Positions 35,301-43,589 of a stretch of 64,000 nucleotides of DNA are shown in pieces. A program made the translations under genes and the position numbers. This DNA comes from Streptomyces sp. AA1529 (lineage in GTDB: Bacteria > Actinomycetota > Actinomycetes > Streptomycetales > Streptomycetaceae). How positions within the stretch are numbered: the first letter of the stretch is position 1; the number at the start of each line of letters is the position of its first letter. The notes below the pieces were generated by a model. It was given only the letters and a program-made list of their open reading frames with translations. It searched no databases and had not been told where the DNA came from. The stretch lies in assembly GCF_000280905.1 (NCBI RefSeq), contig NZ_ALAP01000041.1, positions 1 to 64,000 on the forward strand, in the 5' to 3' direction.

Positions 35301-37442
35301 GGCGAAGCCGCGCAGCGCGGTCTGCCAGCCGTCGTCGACGGCGACGACGGCCGCGTCCCGCACCGCGGGGTGGCTGCGCAGCTGCTCCTCGATCTCGCCC
35401 GGCTCGACGCGGAAGCCGCGCACCTTCACCTGCTCGTCCACCCGGCCCAGATAGTCGAGGCTGCCGTCCGGCAGCCGCCGCGCCCGGTCACCGGTGCGGT
35501 AGAGCCGGTCCTCGCCGGTTGCGGCGCGTACCGCGGCACCGGTGGTGAACCTCTCCGCCGTCAGCTCGGGCCGGCCCAGGTAGCCGCGCGCCAGCCCGAC
35601 TCCGGCGATGTGCAGTTCACCCGGGATGCCGACCGGGGCCTGCCGCCCCCGGTCGTCCAGTACGTACAGCCGGAGGTTGTCCACCGGCCGTCCGATGGGC
35701 AGCCGGGCCCGGCCGGTGAGCCCTTCGACGGGCTGGTGGGTGACGTCCACGGTCGCCTCGGTGGGCCCGTAGAGGTTGACGAGGCGGGCGTCGGGCACCA
35801 GTTCGGCGAACCGGGCCGCCCGGTCCGGAGCAAGAGCCTCGCCGCTGGCGAAGACCTGCCGGAGGGTGCGGATGGCACCTTCGCCGCCGAACCGGTCCAG
35901 ATGGCCCAGGAACATGCTGAGCATCGAGGGCACGAAGTGCATCGTGGTCACCCCGTGCCGCTCGACGGCCGCGAGCAGCGCGGCCGGGTCCTTCTCCGCG
36001 CCCGGTGCGGGCAGGGCGAGCGCGGCGCCGGTGAACGACCACCAGAACAGCTCCCACACCGAGACGTCGAAGGAGACGGAGGTCTTCTGCAGGACGACGT
36101 CGTCAGCACCGATCGGATACGCGTCCTGCATCCACAGCAGCCGGTTGACGGCGCTGCGGTGCTCGACCTGCACCCCCTTGGGGCGGCCCGTCGAACCGGA
36201 GGTGTAGATGACGTAGGCGACATCCCGGGCTCCGGCGCCCTCCCCGAGCGGCCCGTCCGCGGACGCGTACGACGCGGTGTCCTCCAGGTCCAGGGCCGGC
36301 ACACCGCCCGCCGGCGGGCCGGACCGGCTCCGGTGCAGTACCAGCCCGGCCGCGCTGTCGGTGAGCAGCTGGTCGATGCGCGCCTGCGGACAGGACGGGT
36401 CGATGGGCAGATAGGCCGCGCCGGCCTTCAGCACCGCGAGCACGCCCGCCATCATCGCCGGGCACCGCTCGGTGATCAGCGCGACCACGGAGCCGCGGCC
36501 GATGCCGCGTTCCCGCAGGGTGTGCGCCAGCCGGCCGGACCACGCGTCGAGTTCCCCGTAGGTGACCGTTCCGCTCGCGCTCAGCAGCGCGGGCGCGTCC
36601 GGTGTGCGCGCGGCCTGCCGGCGGAACAGGCCGTGCAGTGTGGCCTCTTCGTCGAACTCCCGCGCGGTGGCGTTGGCCGCGGCGACGACCTTCTCGTCCT
36701 CGGCCGTCCACAGGTCGATCGCTTCCACCGGGCGGTCGGGATCCGCGGTGGCGCCGTCCAGCAGCAGCGTGTAGTGAGCGCCGAGGCGGTCCACCGAGTC
36801 CTCGGCGAACCGGTCGGCGTCGTAGTCGAACTCCACCGTCAGACCGGAGTCCTGCCGGAAGGCCGTGACCATGATCCCGGGCGCCCGGAATCCGGGTGCG
36901 TGGTGCCCCGCGAGCGCCACACCGGTGTCGAAGGCGCCGGGGCGGCCCACCGCGGCGGCCACGGCGGCCACGTCGCAGTCCTGGTGCTCCTCGGCCTCCC
37001 GCACCGCTGCCCCGACTCGGGCCAGCAACCCGCGCAGCGGGCCGGTCGGCTCGGTGCACACCAGCAGCGGGCCGTCCGCGAACCGTGCGGAGCCCGCCTG
37101 CCTCGGCAGTGCGACGACCGCCTCCGGCCGGCCGGTGCTGCGGCCCAGCAGCGCGGCGAGCACCGAGGCCAGCAGCACGGTGAGCTGGTCGGGGCGGCCC
37201 CGGCTGATCCGCTCGAGCCGTTCGGTGAGCGGGCCACCGAGGTCCAGGGTGCGGGTTGCGCGCCGGATCCCGTCGCCGGACCGGTCTTCCTCGGCTGTGC
37301 GGTCCCCTGCGGCGGGGGAGCGGAAGTCGGCCGGGAAGCCGGAGGTCTCCGCGAGCGAGGCCAGCCGGGAGCGCCAATAGGTGAGCTGCGGGGTCTGCGG
37401 TGACGGCCCGGAAGGTGCCGCGTCGGATTCGAGCAGAGGCAT
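32358..37442 (-). CDS. NRPS: C remnant - A (Ser predicted) - T - C - T - TE-like domain with catalytic Cys
   Basis: A 1694-residue synthetase. It begins with the C-terminal half of a condensation domain. A (about 270-770) has YVIYTSGSTGRPKG and FDVSVWELFW; the ten specificity positions read D-V-W-H-F-S-L-V-D-K, the serine code of EntF. T1 is NFFALGGNSIHFVP (about 812). A complete C domain (about 905-1330) has HNSALDG where HHxxxDG is expected, with Asn1025 replacing the catalytic His. T2 (DDFFALGGNSLSAL, about 1387) has no A domain before it. The C-terminal alpha/beta-hydrolase domain carries LWGHCGGAAVTVE, with Cys1524 in place of Ser, plus AEDDKG and GGHYFVR for Asp and His. AGGAG precedes the ATG by 7 bases. 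Confidence 0.9.
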   Translation of the reverse strand: MPLLESDAAPSGPSPQTPQLTYWRSRLASLAETSGFPADFRSPAAGDRTAEEDRSGDGIRRATRTLDLGGPLTERLERISRGRPDQLTVLLASVLAALLGRSTGRPEAVVALPRQAGSARFADGPLLVCTEPTGPLRGLLARVGAAVREAEEHQDCDVAAVAAAVGRPGAFDTGVALAGHHAPGFRAPGIMVTAFRQDSGLTVEFDYDADRFAEDSVDRLGAHYTLLLDGATADPDRPVEAIDLWTAEDEKVVAAANATAREFDEEATLHGLFRRQAARTPDAPALLSASGTVTYGELDAWSGRLAHTLRERGIGRGSVVALITERCPAMMAGVLAVLKAGAAYLPIDPSCPQARIDQLLTDSAAGLVLHRSRSGPPAGGVPALDLEDTASYASADGPLGEGAGARDVAYVIYTSGSTGRPKGVQVEHRSAVNRLLWMQDAYPIGADDVVLQKTSVSFDVSVWELFWWSFTGAALALPAPGAEKDPAALLAAVERHGVTTMHFVPSMLSMFLGHLDRFGGEGAIRTLRQVFASGEALAPDRAARFAELVPDARLVNLYGPTEATVDVTHQPVEGLTGRARLPIGRPVDNLRLYVLDDRGRQAPVGIPGELHIAGVGLARGYLGRPELTAERFTTGAAVRAATGEDRLYRTGDRARRLPDGSLDYLGRVDEQVKVRGFRVEPGEIEEQLRSHPAVRDAAVVAVDDGWQTALRGFAVPAAGAAAEVTEAGLKEHLAAVLPAYMVPGRVLVLDELPLMPNGKLDRAALRDPTALRRRTPSHTAPRNSTEEVLAGIWREVLGRERIGVHDNFFALGGNSIHFVPVLAKSREAGLDFTFQQLFRHQTIALLAASMAEESGPARGEEDVAARGAFRPFELVSDEDRALLPADAEDAYPLSMLQAGLIFQTEITGGLGQYHDVLSYGVTGAFDTAAFTEAVRLLTGRHPILRTTYHLTGYSEFLQVVHREVAPPLTVEDLRHLDPAAQEEWHERWLAREKARRFDWEAGGLVTLHIQVLDDQRYRYTVSQHNSALDGWSISLLHTQLFELYHQVREGADTSRPAVDNHLRNFVGLETEALRSAQSAEFWRGVLADPHPADVPPRPDAVATDDFRVVLRDVALPAGLTRRVEATADALSVPVKDVLLAAHMKVLGLVSGQETVLTGYEHSGRPELPDAETTLGLHLNTVPFQVRVAGGSWAELVRRVYRAELELLPHRRYPMAQMKQDLATRQQLFSTTFNFTHFYLLKNLRRLPEFSLLEMRVDSETEFPFRTEFSRDFHDDELRLCLHYHTHLYDDARIDRIGSLFVRVLELMASEPDAPHEAQLPAAGDTEAGEAVRRDGGAPADARPAPAAPPGAAASPETLARVRAAWQQVLDLPAEELGEADDFFALGGNSLSALRVVLELDGLITLSDLTRVPRLGELAALVDGGAEGQGTEELLQMLSPGAEEAQAAVLCVPYPCGHPVNFRPLAEALRQRAPHLAVYGLEPPGHAPGGARVFTDVAETVERTVAELEGKGALPDLPLILWGHCGGAAVTVELARVLEERGFDLRRVFVGSKLLPSAADMRESIAMIESWNDEDIITYMVEETGYSEMDGLDRRYTSFMGELFRHDVCGGYRYFIGLTEADPGWRIEAPFTVVVAEDDKGLAHAAEEYRCWERVAREVDFQRLGSGGHYFVRGNPAGTAELIERAWVSATERED

Positions 37443-37549
37443 GGATGTCTCCTGCACTTGTGGTGAGAAGTCGACTCGGAGAGCGGAGAGCGGAGAGCGC
37501 GGGTGGCGCGCGGACAGGGGGCGGCGGCCGGGTGGGGCCGGTCGGCGCC

Positions 37550-40500
37550 TCAGAGGTCGAAATCGAAGCCCGGATCGGGGCCACGGCCCTGCGCGGATCG
37601 CGGCACGGGCAGCGGGCCCGGGGCCCGGTCGGAGGCGAGTGAACCGAGCGGAGCCGAAGGATCCGCGACGAGCGCGTCCAGCAGGGCCACGAAATGGTCG
37701 CGCCACTCCTCGACGGTCTCCCGCCGCAGCAGGCGGGCGGCGTACTGCCAGGCGACCCGGAGGGTGTCGGCCTCTTCGTGGATCTGCATGTTCAGGTCGA
37801 AGACGGCCTGGCCGGTCTGCTCCAGCCGCAGCGGCACCCTGGTGCCCTGGAAGTCCACCGACAGGTAGCGCGCGCTGTGCAGCGCGATGAGCGCGTCGAA
37901 GACCGGTGTCCGGCTGTAGTCCCGCACCGGAGCCGCCAGGGCGACCACGTCCTCGAAGGGGAAGTCCTGGTGGGCGAAGGCCTCCTGAGCGGTCAGCGCG
38001 GTGCTGCGCAGGAACTCGGCCCCGGACCGGTCGGGTTCGGGTGCCGTGCGCAGGCACACCGTCCCGGCGCACATGCCCACGGTCCCTTCCAGCCCCGGCG
38101 CCGTGCGGCCGGATACCGGCGTGCCGACCGTCACGTCCTCGGTCCGCTTGAGCCGGGACAGCAGGACGCTGTACGCGGACGCCAGCACGGCGAAGAGCGT
38201 CACGCCCTGACGGCGGGCCAGCGCACGCAGCTCGCCGGTCCTCTCCCGGCCCAGGTCGAAGGCGACCACCGCGCCGTCCAGGACCCGCAGCGCGGGCCGG
38301 GGCGTGTCGGTGGGCAGGTCCGCGGGATCCGGCGGAGCGGCGAACGTCCGCTGCCAGTAGGGCCGCTGCGCGGTACGCAGCGCCGCACCGGCGGGCCCGG
38401 CCAGCCACTCCGCGTAGTCCCGGTACCCCAGGCGCGGGGGTGGTGGCTCCGCGCCCGCGTACAGCGCGGACAGGTCCGCGAACAGCGGTGCCAGGGAGAA
38501 GCCGTCGACCACGATGTGGTGCAGATCGAGGCGGAGTGTCACCGCCTCGGCGGTCCGGTGGATCCCGGCCCGCCACAGCGGCGCCCGGCCCAGGTCGAAG
38601 GGGCGTACGAAGTCCTCCGGCGGCCCCGGCGGTCCCTCGTGGACGGTGACGGACACCTCGGGGTCGGCTTCGACACGCTGCCTGATCTCGCCGTCCCGGG
38701 CGACGAAGCAGGTGCGCAGCGCGTCATGGCGCAGCGCGAGCCGCCGGAGCGCCGCGACGAGCCGTTGCGGATCGGTGCCGGCCGGCAGCACCAGCGTGAC
38801 CGGCACGTTGTAGTGCACCGCGCCCGCGTCCTTGGCCTGCTCGAAGTAGAGCTGCCGCTGCTGCGGAGCGAGCGGATGGGTGGCCCGTGCCGGGGCGCGC
38901 GGTATCGGCGCCGTCCGGTGCGCGGGGGCGGTGCGCAGCAGCGCCGCGAGCCGGGCCGGGGTACCGCAGCGCAGTACGGCGCCGACCGGGCACTCGCGGC
39001 CCAGCCGCTCCCGCGCACCGGCGGCCAGCAGCGTCGCGGTGAGCGAGTCGGCGCCCAGCTCCCGCAGGTCGTGCGCCGTGCCGATCCCGCTGAGGCCCAG
39101 GGCCGCCTCGGCCAGTTCCAGCAGCACGCGCTCGACGTCGTCGGCCGGCGGTACGAAGGCCGTCCCCGCCAGCAGGTGGGCGCTGTCCGGGGCGGGGAGA
39201 CGAGAGCGTTCGACCTTGCCGTTGCGGTTGAGGGGCAGTCCGGGCAGCGGCACCAGGTGGGCGGGGACCATGTGGCCGGGCAGTGTCCTGGCGAGCAGGG
39301 CCCGCAGTTCCTCCGGCGCGGGCGGCGGGGTACCGGCCGGGCCGGTGTAGTAGCCGCACAGCTGCTTCTCGCTCCGGCCCGGCCGCGAGCCGGCCGTCAC
39401 GACCGCCTCCGCCACGCCCGGATGGCCGAGCAGGACGCTCTCGATCTCGGCGGGCTCCACCCGGAAGCCCCGTACCTTGACCTGGTGATCGCGGCGGCCG
39501 AGGAACTCCAGGACGCCGTCGGACCGCCAGCGTGCCAGGTCGCCGCTGCGGTAGAGCCGGTTGCCGCCGGGGGAGGGGAAGGGCGCGAAGGGGTCCCCGA
39601 CGAAGCGCTCCGCGGTGAGTCCGGGGCGCCCGCGGTAGCCCCGCGCCACCCCGTCCCCGCCCAGGTGCAGCTCACCGGGCACCCCCACCGGGCAGGGCTC
39701 TCCGGCCTCGTCCAGCACGTACGCCGTGGAGTTGGCCACGGGCCGGCCGATCGGGATCCGCCCCAGGTCGGCTCGCGTGAGCCGGTGGGTGACCGAGAAC
39801 GTGGTGTTCTCCGTCGGGCCGTAGCCGTTGACCAGCGACAGCTCGGGGCAGGCGGTCATCACCTTCGCCACGTGGGCCGCGGAGAGGGCGTCCCCGCCGA
39901 CCACGAGTTCCCGCAGCGGACGGAAGGCGGCGGCGTCCTGCTCGGCCAGCTGGTTGAAGAGCGGGGAGGTCAGCCACAGCGTGCTGATGCCGCGTGCGGC
40001 CAGCTCCCGGCCCAGCGGACCGGCGTCGAGGAGCGTGTCGTCGTCTGCCAGGTGCACCCGCCCGCCGTTCAGCAGCGGGCCCCACAGTTCGAACGTGCTG
40101 GCGTCGAAGGCGATGGAGCCCGTCGGCATGACGCTCATCTCCGGCCCGAACCGCACGTAGTCCGCGCCGCGCACCAGCCGCACCACGTTGCGGTGGGTCA
40201 CCTCCACGCCCTTGGGGTGCCCGGTCGTGCCGGAGGTGTAGCAGATGTACGCGAGATCTCCGGGCTCACCGCGGTCTCCGGGGTGCCCGGGCCCACCGGG
40301 CGCCCCGGGGCCGTCGGATCCGTCGCCGGAGCCCGGTAACCGGCGCCCGGGCCGCTCGGTGTCACACCAGGGGTCGAGCACCGTCCCGGAGAACGCGAAA
40401 GCGGTGGGCAGGTCCGCGGCGGCCACCAGGAGCCGGACGGCGGAGTCGGCGAGCAGCCACTCGGTCCGCTCGGCCGGGTACCCGGTGTCCAACGGCAGAT

Positions 40501-41386
40501 ACGCGCACCCCGCCTTCAGGATGCCGAGTGCGCCCACCAGCAGCTCCGGTGTGCGCCCGGTGTGCAGCCCGACCCGGTCGCCCGGGCGCGCCCCGGCCGC
40601 CAGCAGCGCGTCGGCCAGCCGGTCCGTCGCCGCGTCCAGTTCCGCGTAGCCGACGGTACGGTCCCGCCAGGTCACCGCCGGGGCCCGTGGGGCACGCCGT
40701 GCCTGCTCCCGGAACAGCGCGTGGACGGTGGAGCCCGAGGGGTAGGGCCGGGCGGTGTCGTTGAAGCGGCGCAGTACCGTCTCCCGTTCGCCGTCGTCCA
40801 GCAGTGCCACGTCCCGTACCGCGGTGTGCGGCCGCCGGGCCAGGCAGCGCAGTACCCGTACGACATGCCGGCCGAGGCGCTGTGCGGTCTCCCGGGTGAA
40901 GAGCGAGGCGCGGTAGCCGAGCAGCAGGTCGGGCCCGTCCACGGCGAGAGCGAGTTCGTGGACTCCCTCGTCGGACACGGGGCGGTCCGCGAACCGGACG
41001 GCTGTCGCACCCGGCCGGTCCCGCGGCTCTGCCGCCGCAGCGGATGCCGCCGCGGCGCAGGCGCCGACCGGCCGGTCCGGAGCGACCTCGACGGTGAGGG
41101 CGCCCGCGCCGGTCGTGGACAGCTCCGTGTCGAGCAGCAGCCGCCGCTGTCCGGTCCAGCGGTGCAGCACGACGGCGAAGGCGGCCAGAGCCGGTCCGCT
41201 GTCCACGGAGCCGTGGGCCCCGGCGAGCCGGACGACGTCCCACGGGCCGTGCGCCGCTTCCCGGGTGCGGGGGAGATCGCTGATCAGCTGTACCGCCTCC
41301 CCGCCCGTCGCGGGCGGGGCGTCAGGAAGCTGCGGGGACGGTGCCGGCGTCGTCGGGGTCGGAGTCCCGCTGCGGGTGCTGGTCAT
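37550..41386 (-). CDS. NRPS: C remnant - A (Val predicted) - T - C
   Basis: A 1278-residue synthetase. The first 200 residues are the C-terminal lobe of a condensation domain lacking the HHxxxDG half. A (about 210-720) has YICYTSGTTGHPKG and FDASTFELWG; the specificity positions read D-A-F-W-V-G-G-T-F-K, nearly the valine code DAFWIGGTFK. T has LRELGADSLTA (about 780). A full C domain at the C-terminus keeps DLHHIVVDGFS (about 957), so it should condense valine with the serine on the next protein. With no upstream donor, valine is probably the first residue. The ATG overlaps the MFS gene by 65 bp. Its stop is 107 bp before the next NRPS, a gap containing a short GGAGAGC tandem repeat. Confidence 0.9.
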   Translation of the reverse strand: MTSTRSGTPTPTTPAPSPQLPDAPPATGGEAVQLISDLPRTREAAHGPWDVVRLAGAHGSVDSGPALAAFAVVLHRWTGQRRLLLDTELSTTGAGALTVEVAPDRPVGACAAAASAAAAEPRDRPGATAVRFADRPVSDEGVHELALAVDGPDLLLGYRASLFTRETAQRLGRHVVRVLRCLARRPHTAVRDVALLDDGERETVLRRFNDTARPYPSGSTVHALFREQARRAPRAPAVTWRDRTVGYAELDAATDRLADALLAAGARPGDRVGLHTGRTPELLVGALGILKAGCAYLPLDTGYPAERTEWLLADSAVRLLVAAADLPTAFAFSGTVLDPWCDTERPGRRLPGSGDGSDGPGAPGGPGHPGDRGEPGDLAYICYTSGTTGHPKGVEVTHRNVVRLVRGADYVRFGPEMSVMPTGSIAFDASTFELWGPLLNGGRVHLADDDTLLDAGPLGRELAARGISTLWLTSPLFNQLAEQDAAAFRPLRELVVGGDALSAAHVAKVMTACPELSLVNGYGPTENTTFSVTHRLTRADLGRIPIGRPVANSTAYVLDEAGEPCPVGVPGELHLGGDGVARGYRGRPGLTAERFVGDPFAPFPSPGGNRLYRSGDLARWRSDGVLEFLGRRDHQVKVRGFRVEPAEIESVLLGHPGVAEAVVTAGSRPGRSEKQLCGYYTGPAGTPPPAPEELRALLARTLPGHMVPAHLVPLPGLPLNRNGKVERSRLPAPDSAHLLAGTAFVPPADDVERVLLELAEAALGLSGIGTAHDLRELGADSLTATLLAAGARERLGRECPVGAVLRCGTPARLAALLRTAPAHRTAPIPRAPARATHPLAPQQRQLYFEQAKDAGAVHYNVPVTLVLPAGTDPQRLVAALRRLALRHDALRTCFVARDGEIRQRVEADPEVSVTVHEGPPGPPEDFVRPFDLGRAPLWRAGIHRTAEAVTLRLDLHHIVVDGFSLAPLFADLSALYAGAEPPPPRLGYRDYAEWLAGPAGAALRTAQRPYWQRTFAAPPDPADLPTDTPRPALRVLDGAVVAFDLGRERTGELRALARRQGVTLFAVLASAYSVLLSRLKRTEDVTVGTPVSGRTAPGLEGTVGMCAGTVCLRTAPEPDRSGAEFLRSTALTAQEAFAHQDFPFEDVVALAAPVRDYSRTPVFDALIALHSARYLSVDFQGTRVPLRLEQTGQAVFDLNMQIHEEADTLRVAWQYAARLLRRETVEEWRDHFVALLDALVADPSAPLGSLASDRAPGPLPVPRSAQGRGPDPGFDFDL

Positions 41387-42620
41387 CGGCTGCTGTCACC
41401 TCCAGTCTGAAGGGGGTGTTGCGGAAGAGCAGCACGGTGAGCAGTCCGGGCGCGGTGGCCAGCGCGGCGACCACGAAGATCAGGCCGGTGTAGTGTCCGC
41501 CGCTCAGGAGTACTCCGCCGAGCGCCGAACCGGCGGGCAGCGCACCCGCCATGACGGTGCGCATCAGGGTCATCGCGCGCCCCCGCATCTCGTTGGGCAC
41601 CCGCGTCATCCGGACCACTCCGCCGAGCACGGTCATCGGTGCGGAGAGGATGCCGTTGAGCGCGAGGCCCAGCAGGATCCACGGCAGCGCGGTGGGGATC
41701 AGCAGGAACAGCACGGCTCCGGAGAGCAGTTGGAGCACTCCGATGCGGAGCATCTGCTTCTCGCTGGTCTCCACGGCTCCGGAGACCAGCGAGCCGATGA
41801 GCTCACCGGCCGCCATCACGGCCAGCATCAGTCCGAGTACGCCGGGGCCGCTGGCGAACTCGTACTTCGTCAGCCAGGGGATCGCCACCACCAGCGCTCC
41901 GGCCGAGACGTTGAAGGCGCCGAACGCGAGGGTGAGCACCAGCAGGAACCGGTCCCGCGCGATCAGCAGGAACACCGGGGCCCAGCCCGGCTTCCGTATC
42001 CCGCCGCCCGGTTCGGCCGTCGGCTCGGGGCGGGCCAGCGGGGCCTTGATCCGGCTGATCAGCAGGGCGAAGACCAGATAGGTCGCGGCGTCCAGCAGCA
42101 GCACGTTCGGGGCGCCGAAGAGGGCGATGAGCCCCGCGCCGATGGGCGGGCCCAGCACGTTCGCGGCGCCCATGGCGGTGGCCTCCAGCCCGGACGCCGC
42201 CTGGAGCTTGTCGGCGGGGACCAGCTCCGGCAGTACGGCGGGGGTGCCGGCCAACGGGATGATCTTCAGCAGACCGTAGACGAGGGCCACCAGGTACAGG
42301 TGCCAGGCGTGCAGTGAACCGGTCACGGCCAGCACCGGGACGAGGGCGACGACCGCGCCGCGGAAGACCGAGTCGTAGATGAAGAGTTTGCGCCGGGAGA
42401 ACCGGTCGAGCAGGGGGCCGACGACGGCACCGCCCACGATCACCGGAAGAGTGAGGCAGACGCCGAGCACGCCCAGGCCGGCGGCGCCCGCCTTGTCGAG
42501 CGTGATCCAGGCGAGGGCCGCGTAGGTCGCGCCGTCGCCGAGGAGGTTGAGCACCAGGGCCGACCAGAGCAGCCGGTAGTCCCCGATACGTAAGATGCTC
42601 AAATAGGCTTTCACGTCCAC
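41322..42620 (-). CDS. MFS exporter of the NRPS operon
   Basis: About 432 residues with 12 predicted membrane helices. The MFS loop after TM2 is GPLLDRFSRRKLFIYDSVFR, and TM4-5 read IIPLAGTPAVLPELVPADKL, typical of antibiotic and siderophore exporters of the EntS-like group. Its 3' end overlaps the first NRPS by 65 bp, so it is the first gene of the operon and probably exports or confers self-resistance to the peptide. The start is uncertain: the GTG at 42620 begins just before TM1 but has a poor ribosome site, and an upstream in-frame GTG at 42728 adds a Cys/Arg-rich, unlikely leader. Confidence 0.85.
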   Translation of the reverse strand: MDVKAYLSILRIGDYRLLWSALVLNLLGDGATYAALAWITLDKAGAAGLGVLGVCLTLPVIVGGAVVGPLLDRFSRRKLFIYDSVFRGAVVALVPVLAVTGSLHAWHLYLVALVYGLLKIIPLAGTPAVLPELVPADKLQAASGLEATAMGAANVLGPPIGAGLIALFGAPNVLLLDAATYLVFALLISRIKAPLARPEPTAEPGGGIRKPGWAPVFLLIARDRFLLVLTLAFGAFNVSAGALVVAIPWLTKYEFASGPGVLGLMLAVMAAGELIGSLVSGAVETSEKQMLRIGVLQLLSGAVLFLLIPTALPWILLGLALNGILSAPMTVLGGVVRMTRVPNEMRGRAMTLMRTVMAGALPAGSALGGVLLSGGHYTGLIFVVAALATAPGLLTVLLFRNTPFRLEVTAADDQHPQRDSDPDDAGTVPAAS

Positions 42621-42909
42621 ACCGTTCAGTAGGCCGAGAAGGGCAGAGGTGGCAGCCGGGCAGGCGTGCGGCGCACGCCGGCATCGGCCGGTGGGTGTGC
42701 GAAAGAAATACGCCAGGCAGGATCGCACCGCACATCGGAGCGCCGTGCGGCAGTGATCAAGGACTCTGCGGCGTCGCAGGAAGCGGTTGCCGTTCCTGGT
42801 GTCCGGCTTGCCGGGGCCGGAGATCCCCGTGGTTCAAACCCCCCAAGTTCCCCCGTGAAGATCCCCCGTTGTGGCGCCCCGCCGACGGCGATGCGCGATT
42901 ACGGCATGT

Positions 42910-42939
42910 GTTCTAACAGGTCACTCAGAACCCGGTCAA
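42910..42939 (-). promoter_or_regulatory. Candidate promoter of the NRPS operon (TTGACC-N18-TAGAAC)
   Basis: On the minus strand TTGACC (42934-42939) and TAGAAC (42910-42915) are separated by 18 bp, a good match to the streptomycete housekeeping-sigma consensus TTGACN-N16-18-TAGRRT. It lies in one of the most AT-rich stretches of the window. It would give a 5' leader of about 280 nt before the MFS start. Confidence 0.5.
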
Positions 42940-43589
42940 GAAGTGCCTTGTGCGGAAAAACGTCTCCTTCCAGGCTTGTGATCAAAGGGTGCGCTGTGAA
43001 GTGGCGAAGGGTTGGACCGCCGGGATCCGGGGACCGTTCGGGGACTGAGGAGCGCAGGCGGACCCGGCTGCGCGACGCCGCACCGCGCGGCAGGGAAGCC
43101 TCCGGGGGAGGGCCGGTGGGAGTGCGTGGCGGGCCGGCGCCGGTCGCCGCATACGGCGCGAAATCGTCCCCTGGGCGTCCGACGGGCCGCGGCCCGCCGG
43201 GTGTCGGCGAGTGGGCCCGAGGGGGTCTCCCGAGGCAGCCCGAGGCGGCCGACCGGCAGGTGTGAACGCGAAGCGAACGCAGTGGCAGTCGCCCGCGCAG
43301 CGTGCGCAGCCGTGGGGAGCGAGCCGCGGGGCGCCGCACCGGGTGGTGCCGGGTGCCGGGTGCCGGGTCGTGGAATCCGGTCGCGGCGGAGGGCGGGCCG
43401 GGCGTGCCCGGCGGCCGGCAGGAGACGCGGGGCATGATGTCGCACGGCGAGGGCTGTCGCGGTGCGAAGCGGAGGTCGCGTCACGCGCCCTGGGCAGCGC
43501 CTCGATCCCCGCGGCGGAAGCCGAAGGACGCCGGGGCAGCGCCGCGGGGCGCGGCGGTCGGCCCCTCCCGGCGGGGTGGCGCCGCCGGG
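42940..43589. other. 650-bp GC-rich stretch without a recognisable gene
   Basis: No open frame here has coding character. The candidates are Arg/Pro/Gly-rich shadows with no homology I can see. A short tandem of GGTGCCG (about 43345-43365) is present. The stretch separates the XRE gene stop from the promoter-like region of the NRPS operon. Confidence 0.5.

Noticed and set aside
32439..37403. 1654-residue plus-strand open frame opposite the Ser NRPS
   Set aside because: Antisense shadow with no domain; the minus strand shows complete A, T, C and TE motifs.
26615..42620. Siderophore cluster, suggested by the EntF-like Ser module and EntS-like exporter
   Set aside because: No catechol, hydroxamate or iron-uptake genes and no iron box seen; Val and Thr modules do not fit a known siderophore scaffold.
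42825..42850. GTGGTTCAAACCCC resembling a tRNA T-arm
   Set aside because: The stems do not pair and no acceptor, D or anticodon arm can be drawn around it.
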